Shown: positions 1 to 8,318, numbered from the stretch's first letter. The stretch is DNA of 64,000 nt from Paractinoplanes tereljensis (GCF_016862435.1 NZ_BOMY01000022.1:248001-312000); one strand, 5' to 3'. Notes: generated by a model from the sequence alone, not told the origin. Numbers and translations: made by a program.

Positions 1-167
1 GAGACAAGCGGCGGGTCCAGGCTCACCGAGGTGAAGGAACTGGCGGCCAGGCCGGACGGGACGCCGTCGACCAGGGCGGCCACCGCCACGACGCCGCTCG
101 GGAAGATGCCGAACACCTCGCGCAGCCGGGCCGGGTCCAGGTCCTGATTGGTACGCAAACTGGTCAT
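1..167 (-). CDS. Flavin reductase-like FMN-binding protein, N-terminal part only
   Basis: The first 55 residues are visible; the rest runs off the left edge. They begin MTSLRTNQDLDPARLREVFG and contain FPSGVVAVAAL followed by GLAASSFTSVSLDPPLVS, the characteristic opening of the flavin reductase-like domain. Such proteins reduce free FMN or FAD with NAD(P)H and pass it to two-component monooxygenases. The ATG overlaps the stop of ssuD (ATGA), so the two are translationally coupled, and the obvious inference is that this enzyme supplies FMNH2 to SsuD (the SsuE role, though by a different reductase family). Family call is firm for the visible part; substrate is inferred from context. Confidence 0.8.
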   Translation of the reverse strand, partial: MTSLRTNQDLDPARLREVFGIFPSGVVAVAALVDGVPSGLAASSFTSVSLDPPLV

Positions 168-1309
168 GAGGCGGCTCCGAACGGTACGGCTGAGCCCACC
201 CGGCGAGCCGGTGCGGGGTGCTGCCAGCGGCCGCGGCGGGTCAACTCGGGGAGTACCCCCTCGCCGAAGTGGTACGCCTCCTCGAGATGTGGGTAACCCG
301 ACAGCACGAACTCGCTGATGCCGGCGGCCGCATATTCCTCGATGAGGTCGGCGATCTGCTGGTGGCTGCCGACCAGGGCGGTGCCGGCGCCGCCGCGGAC
401 CAGGCCGACCCCGGCCCACAGGTTGGGGTAGATCTCCAGGCCGTCCTTGGTGCCGCCGTTCAGCGCGAGCATCCGCTTCTGGCCCTCGGAGCCGCTGCGC
501 TTGAGACCGGCCTGGATGCGGCGGATCTGGTCCTCGGGGATGCCGTCGACCAGCCGGCCGGCCTCGGCCCACGCCTCGTCGGCGGTGTCCCGGGCGATGG
601 TGTGCAGGCGGATGCCGTACCGGAGCTCGCGGCCCTGCTTGTCGGCCAGGTTGCGCACCCGGTCGATCTTCTCGGCCACCGCGGCGGGCGGCTCACCCCA
701 GGTGAGGTAGACGTCGACGTGCCGGGCGGCGACGTCGAGGGCGGCCGGGGAGGAACCGCCGAAGTAGACCTCCGGCAGCGGGTCGGGGATCTGGGCCAGG
801 GCCGCGTCCTCCAGGCGGTAGTGCCGGCCCTCGTGCGTGATCGTCTCGCCGGACCACAGCGCCTTGATCAGGTGCAGGAACTCGCCGCAGCGCTCGTAGC
901 GGGCGTCCTTGTCCAGGTAGTCGCCGTACATCCGCTGCTCGTGGTCCTCGCCGCCGGTGACCACGTTGAGCAGCAGCCGGCCGCCGGAGAGGTTCTGGAA
1001 GGTGCCGGCCATCTGCGCGGCCAGGAACGGCGCGATCAGCCCGGGCCGGAACGCGACAAGGAACTTCAGCCGCTCGGAGAGGCTGCTGATCATGGCGGTG
1101 GTCAGCCAGGCGTCCTCGCACCAGGCGCCGGTCGGGGTCAGCGCGGCCTCGAAGCCGAGCTGTTCGGCCGAGCGGGCGATCTGGCCGAGGTAGCCGACCG
1201 AGGCCGGCCGGCCGCCGGACATGGCCGGGGTGCCGTGGCCGCCGCCGACGATCTGCCGGCCGTCGCCGCCGTTGGTGGGCAGGAACCAGTGGAACTTGAG
1301 GTCGGTCAT
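164..1309 (-). CDS. ssuD: FMNH2-dependent alkanesulfonate monooxygenase
   Basis: The 381-residue protein matches the usual SsuD length. It opens with FHWFLPTNGGDGR and has the bacterial luciferase-like TIM barrel: SAEQLGFEAALTPTGAWCEDAW, the segment LLLNVVTGGEDHEQRMYGD, VYFGGSSPAALDVAARHVD, and a C-terminal FVLSGYPHLEEAYHFGEGVLP. SsuD cleaves alkanesulfonates with O2 and FMNH2 to aldehyde and sulfite, a cytoplasmic route to sulfur under sulfate starvation. The ATG at 1309 follows AGGGGTGAGCG, a good ribosome site. A flavin reductase gene follows with a 4-nt overlap; a LysR regulator is divergent. No transporter gene is visible beside it, though one may lie beyond the left edge. Confidence 0.93.
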   Translation of the reverse strand: MTDLKFHWFLPTNGGDGRQIVGGGHGTPAMSGGRPASVGYLGQIARSAEQLGFEAALTPTGAWCEDAWLTTAMISSLSERLKFLVAFRPGLIAPFLAAQMAGTFQNLSGGRLLLNVVTGGEDHEQRMYGDYLDKDARYERCGEFLHLIKALWSGETITHEGRHYRLEDAALAQIPDPLPEVYFGGSSPAALDVAARHVDVYLTWGEPPAAVAEKIDRVRNLADKQGRELRYGIRLHTIARDTADEAWAEAGRLVDGIPEDQIRRIQAGLKRSGSEGQKRMLALNGGTKDGLEIYPNLWAGVGLVRGGAGTALVGSHQQIADLIEEYAAAGISEFVLSGYPHLEEAYHFGEGVLPELTRRGRWQHPAPARRVGSAVPFGAAS

Positions 1310-1436
1310 CGCTCACCCCTGACGTCGCAATCTCTACCGCAAATATAGGCTTAGTGGATTATGCTTCCGCAAGGTGCTGGATGGAAGGCGTTGCTTATCA
1401 CCCCGGCGCCGCCCCCTCTCACGGACGGAACGCTAC
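1310..1436. promoter_or_regulatory. Divergent ssuD / LysR control region
   Basis: This 127-bp stretch separates ssuD from the LysR gene. It holds an AT-richer block near 1342-1365 (AAATATAGGCTTAGTGGATT) in otherwise GC-rich DNA. LysR proteins typically bind such divergent regions through T-N11-A dyads, so this is the expected operator. On the minus strand, TATATT could serve as a -10 element for ssuD. I see no single convincing dyad; function is inferred from position. Confidence 0.4.
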
Positions 1437-2417
1437 ATGCGGATCGAGCAGCTGGAATACCTGGCCGCGGTGACCCGCTTCGGCTCGCTGCGACGAGCCA
1501 GTGAGCGACTGCACATCTCCCAGCCGGCGATCAGCGAGGCCATCCGCAAGCTCGAACGGGAACTCGGCGTCACCCTGCTCGACCGGCACCGCTCCGGCGC
1601 CCGGATCAGCCTGGCCGGCCGCGAGCTGCTCCAGCCGATCGTCGACGTCCTGGAATCGGTCGAACGGCTCAAGGCCGCCGCCGGCGACCAGCTGGCCACC
1701 CGGCGGCTGCTGCGGATCGGCACGGTCAACGCCGGTACGGCGACGCTGGTGCTGCCGGCCGTGAAAGCGTTCCAGGAGGCGAACAGCCGGGCCGCCGTCG
1801 AGGTGCGCAACCTGCAACAGGACGAGATCCACGTGGCGCTGGCCGAGGGCACCCTCGACCTGGGCCTGGTCAACCTGCTCGACGGCGACGACGCACCGCC
1901 GGACTTCGAGGTCACTCCCCTGCTGGCCGGCCGCCCGGCCGCGGTCCTGCCGGCCGGGCACCCGCTCGCGGCGAAGGCCGAGGTCACGGCGGCCGACCTG
2001 CGGGCCGAGCGGTTCGTGGCGATGCGGTCGGGCTATCTGATGTACCGGTTCGCGCACCGGCTCTTCGGCTCCGACCTGCCGGCCTCGTGGCACTCCACCG
2101 ACGGCGCCGAGATGGGCAAGATGATGGTCGCCGAGGGCATCGGCCTCACCGTCCTGCCCGATTACAGCGTGCGCGGCGACCCGCTCGAACAGGCCGGGCT
2201 GATCGTGACCCGGCCGCTGGCCGGCGACGACACGGTGGTCACCATGGTGGCCCTGCACCGGCGCCAAGCTCGGGTCCCACCGGTCGTGCTCGAGCTGCTC
2301 GAACACCTTCGTGGTCGCGCCGGTTCTCCAGCGCCAGCACCCGATCGAGCAGCCGGAACCGGAACGCGGCGGTCAGCACCGCGAACCAACCGGCCAGGGC
2401 CGGCACCACGGTGCTGA
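1437..2417 (+). CDS. LysR-family transcriptional regulator with run-on C-terminus
   Basis: I place the start at the ATG of MRIEQLEYLAAVTRFGSLRR, because the preceding 21 codons are arginine-rich and unlike LysR. Residues 1-60 form the winged helix-turn-helix (RRASERLHISQPAISEAIRKLERELGV), and about 90-290 the periplasmic-binding-like effector domain. Its position divergent from ssuD suggests control of sulfonate use, like Cbl/CysB in enterics. The family end is expected near LELLEHLRGRAGS (about 2330), but the frame runs on about 35 proline- and arginine-rich residues through the antisense strand of a decayed P-type ATPase gene. The native stop was therefore probably lost. The regulator call is firm; its effector is unknown. 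Confidence 0.85.
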   Translation: MRIEQLEYLAAVTRFGSLRRASERLHISQPAISEAIRKLERELGVTLLDRHRSGARISLAGRELLQPIVDVLESVERLKAAAGDQLATRRLLRIGTVNAGTATLVLPAVKAFQEANSRAAVEVRNLQQDEIHVALAEGTLDLGLVNLLDGDDAPPDFEVTPLLAGRPAAVLPAGHPLAAKAEVTAADLRAERFVAMRSGYLMYRFAHRLFGSDLPASWHSTDGAEMGKMMVAEGIGLTVLPDYSVRGDPLEQAGLIVTRPLAGDDTVVTMVALHRRQARVPPVVLELLEHLRGRAGSPAPAPDRAAGTGTRRSAPRTNRPGPAPRC

Positions 2418-2685
2418 AGATGGCCGGGCCGGGGCTGGTCAGTCCGAAGTAGGTGGACAGCGGCGAGATGACCAGGACCGCGGCGAAAACCACGAGCAAA
2501 GCCAGGACCAGCCGTACGGGATCAGACCCGACAGTACGGCGGTGATCTGCACCGTACGCAGCAGCGAGAGGCCCTCGATCACGGACTGCCCGAGAATGGT
2601 GTTGAAGAACGAGAGACGTTGGCCCGCAGGATCTGCGCGTAACCGCGGGTGGAGGCGCCCGCCGAGGGCGTCGCTGCCTATTTCC
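2300..2685 (-). pseudogene. Remnant of a cation-transporting P-type ATPase (CtpE-like), internally deleted
   Basis: Read on the minus strand, three separated parts of one protein family follow each other. They are an N-terminal helix (TRGYAQILRANV, then SFFNTIL after one lost base), the helix before the phosphorylation loop (VIEGLSLLRTVQITAVLSGL followed by IPYG), and the C-terminal membrane end (VRLVLALLVVFAAVLVISPL, then FGLTSP and a further helix). A HAD-type P-type ATPase of about 800 residues has these parts in this order. The actuator, DKTGT phosphorylation and nucleotide-binding regions are missing, and at least two frameshifts are present (near 2613 and 2510). It cannot encode a working pump. 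Family assignment rests on recalled motif similarity only. Confidence 0.65.
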
Positions 2686-2858
2686 TCAATTCATTCCGAA
2701 TTGCATTCGGCAACCCGATTTCGGGAACGGAGGCGAACGAGGCGGCTCGCAGCATAGCCACTGGCAACAGCGACGGCGGCGGAAGGCGGATAAAAGTCCG
2801 ACCGACGATCGGCTGCCGCATTCTGAGCATGGGAAACGGCCGGGCGGGAGAGGGCGGC

Positions 2859-4469
2859 ATGAGCCGAGCGCGATCGTGGATGGCGAATGTGCCGGTCCAG
2901 GCGAAAGTTCTGACGCCGGTGGTGGTGGCCGCGATCGGGATCGCCGTGGTCGCCTGGTCCGGGCTGGCCGCGCTCGCGGCCGAGGGGAACCGCACCCGGG
3001 CGATGTACGACGAGGTGGCCCGGCCGCTCGCCGCCCTGGTCTCGTTGCGCGACATGCAGGGAGACTCCCGGGTCGAGGTCCGGGACGTGCTGCTGCAGTC
3101 CGGCTCGGCGCAGGCGGACGTCATCTCCGGCATGAGCGACACCGACGCCGCCGCCGACGCCGCGATCGCCACCTACGTCAGTGACCACAGCACGCTGGAC
3201 AGCAACCGGACCACCCTGATCGCCACCGCACGGGAGGGCCTGGCCAGCTGGCGGGACGTCCGCGACAAGCAGCTCGTCCCGCTGGCCAAGGCCGGCGACC
3301 TGGTCAAGGGCGAGGCCCTGCTCGCCTCGGGCGGTGCGCTCACCGTCGCCAACAAGACGTTCGGCGGCGCGCTGGACGCCCTGGCCGAGGCCGAGGCGGC
3401 GGCCGGCGCGCAGACCAAGGCCACCGCCGGCGCGGAGGAGAGCCGCAAGCGCACCATGGTGGTGATCATCTCGATCGTGGTGGTCGCCGTCGCCGTACTG
3501 ATCGGGGTCCTCGTCGCCCGGCTGGTGGTCCACCCGCTGCGCCGGGTCCACGGCGTGCTCAGCGACCTGGCCGGCGGCGACCTCACCGGCGACCCGCGGG
3601 TCAGCGGCCGCGACGAGCTCGGCCAGATGGGTTCGGCGCTGGTCGCCGCGAACACCGCGCTGCGGCACACGGTCGGCACGATCGTGGAGTCGGCGGACAC
3701 CCTCGGCGACGCCGCCGACCACCTGGCCACCAACAGCGGTCAGATCGCCCACCGGGTCAGCGACCTGGCCGCGCAGTTCAGCACGGTGGCGGCCGACGCG
3801 GACAGCGCCTCGCACAGCATCTCCTCGGTCACCGCGGGCGCCAGCGAGATGACCGACGCGATCACCGAGATCGCCCGCAGCGCCGAGCAGGCGGCGCTGG
3901 TGGCCAGCGACGCCGTCGCCATCGTCACCGGCACCTCGGCCACCATCGAGCAGCTGGGCCGCAGCTCCGCCGACATCGAGCAGGTGCTCAAGGCCATCAC
4001 CGCGATCGCCGAGCAGACCAACCTTCTGGCGCTCAACGCCACCATCGAGGCGGCCCGGGCCGGGGAGACCGGCAAGGGCTTCGCCGTGGTCGCCGGGGAG
4101 GTCAAGGACCTGGCCCAGCAGACCGCGGCCGCCACCGACGACATCGCCCGGCGGATCGGCGCGATCCAGTCGACCAGCGCCGAGGCGACCGCCGCGATCA
4201 GCCGGATCGGCGAGGTGATCAACGAGATCAACGATCACCAGGGGGCGATCGCCGCCGCGGTCGAGGAGCAGACCGCCACGACCGGCGAGATGGGCCGCAG
4301 CGTCGCCGAGGCCGCCGACGCGAGCGCCCGGATCGCGGCCACCATCACCACGGTGGCGAACGGCGCCCGGCAGGCGGAGGCCGAGGTCGTGGAGTCGCAG
4401 GGCCAGATCGGCACGGTCGCCCGGATGTCCGGCGACCTGCGCGAACTGGTCCGCGGCTTCCGTTACTAG
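2859..4469 (+). CDS. Methyl-accepting chemotaxis protein
   Basis: Starting at the ATG preceded by GGGAGAGGGCGGC gives 536 residues; an in-frame ATG at 2829 is the alternative. The layout is a first membrane helix (residues about 15-40, VLTPVVVAAIGIAVVAWSGL), an extracellular helical sensor of about 160 residues, a second membrane helix (about 200-224), a HAMP linker (RLVVHPLRRVHGVLSDLAGG) and a long signalling coiled coil. The conserved hairpin tip that contacts CheA and CheW is intact (EQTNLLALNATIEAARAGE). The protein would sense an external or membrane signal and tune a chemotaxis kinase. No che genes are in the window. Ligand unknown. Confidence 0.93.
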   Translation: MSRARSWMANVPVQAKVLTPVVVAAIGIAVVAWSGLAALAAEGNRTRAMYDEVARPLAALVSLRDMQGDSRVEVRDVLLQSGSAQADVISGMSDTDAAADAAIATYVSDHSTLDSNRTTLIATAREGLASWRDVRDKQLVPLAKAGDLVKGEALLASGGALTVANKTFGGALDALAEAEAAAGAQTKATAGAEESRKRTMVVIISIVVVAVAVLIGVLVARLVVHPLRRVHGVLSDLAGGDLTGDPRVSGRDELGQMGSALVAANTALRHTVGTIVESADTLGDAADHLATNSGQIAHRVSDLAAQFSTVAADADSASHSISSVTAGASEMTDAITEIARSAEQAALVASDAVAIVTGTSATIEQLGRSSADIEQVLKAITAIAEQTNLLALNATIEAARAGETGKGFAVVAGEVKDLAQQTAAATDDIARRIGAIQSTSAEATAAISRIGEVINEINDHQGAIAAAVEEQTATTGEMGRSVAEAADASARIAATITTVANGARQAEAEVVESQGQIGTVARMSGDLRELVRGFRY

Positions 4470-4495
4470 AGCTTGCTCAGAACGCGGCGCGAGAT

Positions 4496-4510
4496 CCTAC
4501 AACTTGTAGG
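4496..4510. promoter_or_regulatory. BlaI-type operator dyad upstream of COG4705-uppP
   Basis: CCTACAACTTGTAGG is a perfect inverted repeat (7-bp arms around a central C), 97 bp before the COG4705 start. It carries the TACA/TGTA half-sites known for BlaI/MecI repressors. An almost identical dyad lies in the PAP2/blaI divergent promoter at 17653-17667. Binding is inferred. Confidence 0.55.
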
Positions 4511-4607
4511 TGAATCTCCGGCCGGATCCGGCGAGTCATGTCGGAAAGGCCCGGAAGGTCGCCATGCTCGGGGGCGTCCTGACCGCACCACCCGACCGGA
4601 GCACCCG

Positions 4608-5456
4608 ATGATCGTCACCGAAACCGGCCGTACCGTCATGAAGAAACTGCCCGAGGTGACGCTCGCCTTCTGGATCATGAAGATCGCCGCCACCACGCTC
4701 GGCGAGACCGCCGGCGACCTGTTCGCCCAGACGCTGAAGCTGGGCTACTTCCTGACCACCATCGCGCTCTTCGCGGTCTTCGTGGTCACCCTGATCGTGC
4801 AGTTGCGGTCGCGGCACTACAACCCGTTCTTCTACTGGACGGTCATCCTGTCCACCAGCACGGCCGGCACCACCATGTCCGACTTCATGAACCGGGACGC
4901 CAGCGGCGAGTACCTGGCCGCCGGCACCACCTCGCTGGGCTGGGGGCCGCAGGGCCTGGGGCTGGGCTACCCGACCGGCGCGGCGATCCTGATCTCGCTG
5001 CTGATCGCGATCTTCGCGGTCTGGAAGGTCAGCGGCCAGACCTTCGCCATCCGCGACATCACCACGTTCCGCGGCGAGGCCCTGTTCTGGGCGGCCATCC
5101 TGGTCTCCAACACGCTCGGCACCTCGATGGGCGACTTCCTGGCCGACAGTTCCGGCCTCGGCTACGCCGGTGGGGCGCTGCTGGTCACCGGGCTGCTGGC
5201 GGTGCTGCTCGCCGTCAAGTGGGTGCCGGCGGTCCCGAACGTGCTGTTGTTCTGGCTGGCGTTCGTGCTGACCCGGCCGCTCGGCGCGACCGCCGGGGAC
5301 TTCCTCACCAAGCCGGTGGCCAAGGGCGGGCTCGCGCTCGGCACGATCGGCTCGTCGATGGTGCTGCTCGCGGTGCTGCTCGGCCTCATCGCGTACGCCT
5401 ACCGGCAGGAGAACCACCGTCGTCTTCAGGGAACCTTCAGGGCCGGTCTCGGATGA
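4608..5456 (+). CDS. COG4705-family multi-pass membrane protein with internal repeats
   Basis: The ATG at 4608 (MIVTETGRTVMKKLPEV) is the likely start; the 45 codons before it are arginine-rich and unlike the family. The 282-residue product is almost all membrane helices. A motif recurs four times: TTLGETAGDLF, STAGTTMSDFM, NTLGTSMGDFL and RPLGATAGDFL, each opening a two-helix unit, so the protein seems built by duplication. The family is conserved in bacteria but has no established biochemical role; conserved acidic residues in each repeat suggest ion or proton handling. The gene sits 9 bp before uppP and behind a BlaI-like dyad, which hints at an envelope role. Confidence 0.8.
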   Translation: MIVTETGRTVMKKLPEVTLAFWIMKIAATTLGETAGDLFAQTLKLGYFLTTIALFAVFVVTLIVQLRSRHYNPFFYWTVILSTSTAGTTMSDFMNRDASGEYLAAGTTSLGWGPQGLGLGYPTGAAILISLLIAIFAVWKVSGQTFAIRDITTFRGEALFWAAILVSNTLGTSMGDFLADSSGLGYAGGALLVTGLLAVLLAVKWVPAVPNVLLFWLAFVLTRPLGATAGDFLTKPVAKGGLALGTIGSSMVLLAVLLGLIAYAYRQENHRRLQGTFRAGLG

Positions 5457-5465
5457 TCCGCCGCC

Positions 5466-6392
5466 ATGGCTCACGCGTCACTGACCTATCCCGAGGCGAT
5501 CGTCATCGGGCTGCTGCAGGGTGTCACCGAACTGTTCCCGGTCTCGAGTCTCGGGCACAGCGTCCTACTCCCGGCGGTGATCGGCGGCGGCTGGGCCCGG
5601 GACCTGAACATGAGCGCCGACCAATCGCCCTACCTGGCGTTCGTGGTCGCCGTGCACGTCGCGACGGCAGTGGCGCTGGTGTGGTTCTTCCGCGCCGACT
5701 GGGCCCGGATCGTGCGCGGGTTCATCTCGTCGGTGCGCCGGCGCGCGATCACCAATGCCGACGAACGGCTCGCCTGGCTGCTGATCGTGGCCACCATCCC
5801 GGTCGGGCTGGCCGGCCTCGTCCTCGAGCACACCGTGCGGACGGCGCTCGGGAGGCCGCTTCCCGCCGCCCTGTTCCTGATTCTCAACGGCATCCTGCTG
5901 GCCACGGTCGAGCGTCTGCGTAGCCGGCAGCCGAGAGTAGCGGTGCCGGTCGGCGGGGGCGGCGGCGTGTACGTGAGCAGCGACCGGGACGATCCGGACC
6001 AGCGGATCGCCGGTCAGTCGTGGAAGCAGGTGCTGCTGATCGGGTCGGCGCAGATCCTGGCGCTGCTGCCGGGGGTCAGCCGCTCGGGTGCCGCGATCGG
6101 CGCCGGCCTGCTCCGCGGTCTGTCCCATGAGGACGCCGCCCGGTTCGCCTTCCTGCTGGCCACGCCGGTGATCGCGGCGGCCGGTGTGCTGAAGCTGCCC
6201 GAACTGGCCGGGCCGGAGGGCCGGGGCATCCTCGGCCCGGTGCTGGCCGGCAGCGTGGTGGCGGGTCTGGCGGCGTACGTGTCGCTGCGGTTCCTCACCC
6301 GTTACTTCGAGACCCGGACCCTCAACCCGTTCGCGATCTACTGTGTCGTCGCCGGTCTGGGCGGGCTGGTCTGGACGACCCTGGCCGGCTAG
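5466..6392 (+). CDS. uppP: Undecaprenyl-diphosphatase (BacA/UppP type)
   Basis: The enzyme dephosphorylates undecaprenyl pyrophosphate to recycle the lipid carrier for peptidoglycan and other envelope polymers; overproduction gives bacitracin resistance. The 308-residue protein has the two diagnostic motifs: GLLQGVTELFPVSSLGHSV at residues 15-33 and LPGVSRSGAAIGAGLLRGLS near 200-220, with several membrane helices between and after. It follows the COG4705 gene by 9 bp, so the two are probably co-transcribed, and overlaps the convergent histidine kinase gene by 4 bp. An insert (VPVGGGGGVYVSSDRDD, about 157-175) is typical of actinobacterial members. Confidence 0.95.
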   Translation: MAHASLTYPEAIVIGLLQGVTELFPVSSLGHSVLLPAVIGGGWARDLNMSADQSPYLAFVVAVHVATAVALVWFFRADWARIVRGFISSVRRRAITNADERLAWLLIVATIPVGLAGLVLEHTVRTALGRPLPAALFLILNGILLATVERLRSRQPRVAVPVGGGGGVYVSSDRDDPDQRIAGQSWKQVLLIGSAQILALLPGVSRSGAAIGAGLLRGLSHEDAARFAFLLATPVIAAAGVLKLPELAGPEGRGILGPVLAGSVVAGLAAYVSLRFLTRYFETRTLNPFAIYCVVAGLGGLVWTTLAG

Positions 6393-7567
6393 GACGGTGT
6401 GGCGACCCGGGCCGGCAGCGTGACGGTGACGGTCAGCCCGCCGCCCGGGCGCACGCCGGCCGCCGCGATGCCGCCGTGCGCCGCCGCGATCGAGGCCACG
6501 ATGGCGAGCCCGAGGCCGAACCCGTCGTCCCCGGTCCGCTCGTGCAGGCGCCGGAAGGGCTCGAAGAGGGTCCGGGCGGCCTCCGCGGTCACGACCGGCC
6601 CGGTGTTCTCCACCGTCAGGACCACGTGGGCGTTGGCGGCGCTGGTGCTGACCCAGACGTCGCCGTCCGCGACGTTGTACCGCACGGCGTTGTCCACCAG
6701 GTTCGCCGCGAGCCGCTCCAGCAGGGTCGGATCGCCGCTGGTCACGGCCGGTGCCAGGGCGGTGTGCAGCCGGGCCGGGCCGCCGCCGGGCAGCCGGGCG
6801 TCGATCGCGTCCTCGGTGACGGTGGCCAGGTCGACGGCCTCCTGGCCGAACCGGCCGCGGTCGGTGCGGGCCAGGGTGAGCAGCGCGTCGATCAGCGCCT
6901 GCGCCTGGTGGACGGCGGCCTGCACGTCGTGCCCCATCCCGATCAGCTCGGCCGACGTCGGCTCCGGCTTGGCCAGCACCACGTCGACGGCGGTGCGCAT
7001 CACGGTCAGCGGCGTCCGCAACTCGTGGCCGGCGTTGGCGATGAAGCGGCGCTGACTGTCGAACGCGGCCTGCAGGCGGTCCAGCATGTCGTCGAACGTG
7101 TCGGCCAGCTCACGCAACTCGTCCCGTGGGCCGGTCAGCGCCAGCCGGGCCGCGAGATTTTCCTCGGAGGCGTTCCGGGCAGCCTCGGTGATCCGGTGCA
7201 CCGGTCTGAGCACCCGCCCGGCCACGATCCACCCGGCCACCGCGGCCAGCAGCGTCACCGCGGCCAGAGTGCTGAGCGAGTACCAGAGCAGGCGCTGCAG
7301 GGTCGCCTCGCGCTGCCTGTTCGCGCCGTTGACCAGACCTTCCTGGTAGGCCGTCTTGCACTTCTGCAGCAGCGCGGGGTCGGCCCCCTCCGGGTCGGCC
7401 GACGCGCGCTCACAACTCGAGGCGAAGCCGGCCGGAAGCGTCAGATTCGAGTCGGCCGACTCCGGCAGGTTGGTGGCCAGCAGGCCGTAGGTGATCGCGA
7501 CCAGGATCGCGCCGCAGACCGCGAAGAGCCCGCAGTACACCAGGGTGAGCCGGACGCGCACGGTCAC
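6389..7567 (-). CDS. Two-component sensor histidine kinase
   Basis: A GTG start at 7567 overlaps the stop of the response regulator (GTGA); in-frame sequence upstream is antisense to the regulator. The 392 residues contain one N-terminal membrane helix (LTLVYCGLFAVCGAILVAIT), an extracellular loop of about 65 residues with two cysteines, a second helix, HAMP, the phospho-acceptor motif NAGHELRTPLTV (His near 180), an N box (NLVDNAVRYN) and a G box (GFGLGLAIVASI). It autophosphorylates and signals to the adjacent regulator. The divergent lipoprotein/ABC operon is the natural target. The signal is unknown; antimicrobial peptides or envelope stress are common for such loci. Confidence 0.92.
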   Translation of the reverse strand: MTVRVRLTLVYCGLFAVCGAILVAITYGLLATNLPESADSNLTLPAGFASSCERASADPEGADPALLQKCKTAYQEGLVNGANRQREATLQRLLWYSLSTLAAVTLLAAVAGWIVAGRVLRPVHRITEAARNASEENLAARLALTGPRDELRELADTFDDMLDRLQAAFDSQRRFIANAGHELRTPLTVMRTAVDVVLAKPEPTSAELIGMGHDVQAAVHQAQALIDALLTLARTDRGRFGQEAVDLATVTEDAIDARLPGGGPARLHTALAPAVTSGDPTLLERLAANLVDNAVRYNVADGDVWVSTSAANAHVVLTVENTGPVVTAEAARTLFEPFRRLHERTGDDGFGLGLAIVASIAAAHGGIAAAGVRPGGGLTVTVTLPARVATPS

Positions 7568-8211
7568 ATCCGGTACCCCCGGCCGACCACGGTCTCGATC
7601 AGCGGCGGCGGCCCGAGCTTGCGGCGCAACCGGGTCAGGGTCACCGAGACCACGTTGCTGAACGGGTCGGCGTGCGCGTCCCAGACGTGCTCGAGCAACT
7701 CCTCGGCGCTGACCACTCCCCCGTCGGCGGCGATCAGCATCTCCAGCACGCCGAACTCCTTGCGGGTCAGCGACAGGTGCCGCCCGGCCCGGGCGGCCCG
7801 GTGCCGGGCCCGGTCCACGGTCAGGTCGCGGTGCTGCATCACCGGCGGGGCCGAGGGTGTACGGCGGGAGAGTGCCCGGACCCGCGCGACCAGCTCGGGA
7901 AACGCGAACGGCTTGCCGAGGTAGTCGTCGGCGCCCAGCTCCAGGCCGTCGACCCGGTCGTCCACCGACGTCGCCGCGGTCAGCAGCAGGATGCGCGCCC
8001 CGGCCCCGGTCGCCAGGGTCCGGCACACGTGGTCGCCGTGCACCACCGGCAGGTCCCGGTCCAGCACGATCACGTCGTAGTCGGTGCCGCCCGCGGCGGC
8101 CAGCGCGGCGGCCCCGTCGTGCACGACGTCCACCGCCATCCCGGCGTCGCGCATTCCCTCGCCGATCCGGGTGGCCAACGTGACGTGATCCTCGACCACC
8201 AGCACACGCAT
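7564..8211 (-). CDS. OmpR-family response regulator
   Basis: The start MRVLVVEDHVTLATRIGEGM is preferred over an in-frame codon 10 positions upstream, because the receiver fold begins there. The 215 residues form a receiver domain (acidic pair in VVEDH, phospho-acceptor Asp in VIVLDRDLP near 52, signature Lys in LGKPFAF near 100) and a C-terminal winged helix (RKEFGVLEMLIAADGGVVSA followed by an EELLEHVWD helix). It is translated with the kinase and divergently transcribed from the lipoprotein/adaptor/ABC operon. Two GATGNCATC sites between the divergent starts are candidate binding sites. Confidence 0.93.
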   Translation of the reverse strand: MRVLVVEDHVTLATRIGEGMRDAGMAVDVVHDGAAALAAAGGTDYDVIVLDRDLPVVHGDHVCRTLATGAGARILLLTAATSVDDRVDGLELGADDYLGKPFAFPELVARVRALSRRTPSAPPVMQHRDLTVDRARHRAARAGRHLSLTRKEFGVLEMLIAADGGVVSAEELLEHVWDAHADPFSNVVSVTLTRLRRKLGPPPLIETVVGRGYRM

Positions 8212-8233
8212 GCCGACATTGTGCCCCGGCCGG

Positions 8234-8274
8234 GATGACATCCGTCCAACACGGCCCGTAGCGCTGATGTCATC
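8234..8274. promoter_or_regulatory. Pair of GATGNCATC palindromes between two-component and ABC operons
   Basis: GATGACATC (8234-8242) and GATGTCATC (8266-8274) are each palindromic and their centres are exactly 32 bp apart, about three helical turns. They lie in the 107-bp divergent region between the response regulator and the lipoprotein gene. Spacing and placement fit a regulator operator acting on one or both promoters; the binding protein is inferred to be the adjacent response regulator. Confidence 0.5.
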
Positions 8275-8318
8275 GCCTCGCCACTACACCTGTTCGCATC
8301 CGAGAACGGGAGTCCACA

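Noticed and set aside
2691..4238. 515-codon minus-strand frame opposite the chemoreceptor gene
   Set aside because: The plus-strand frame has the complete HAMP and signalling-tip motifs; the minus frame is a shadow.
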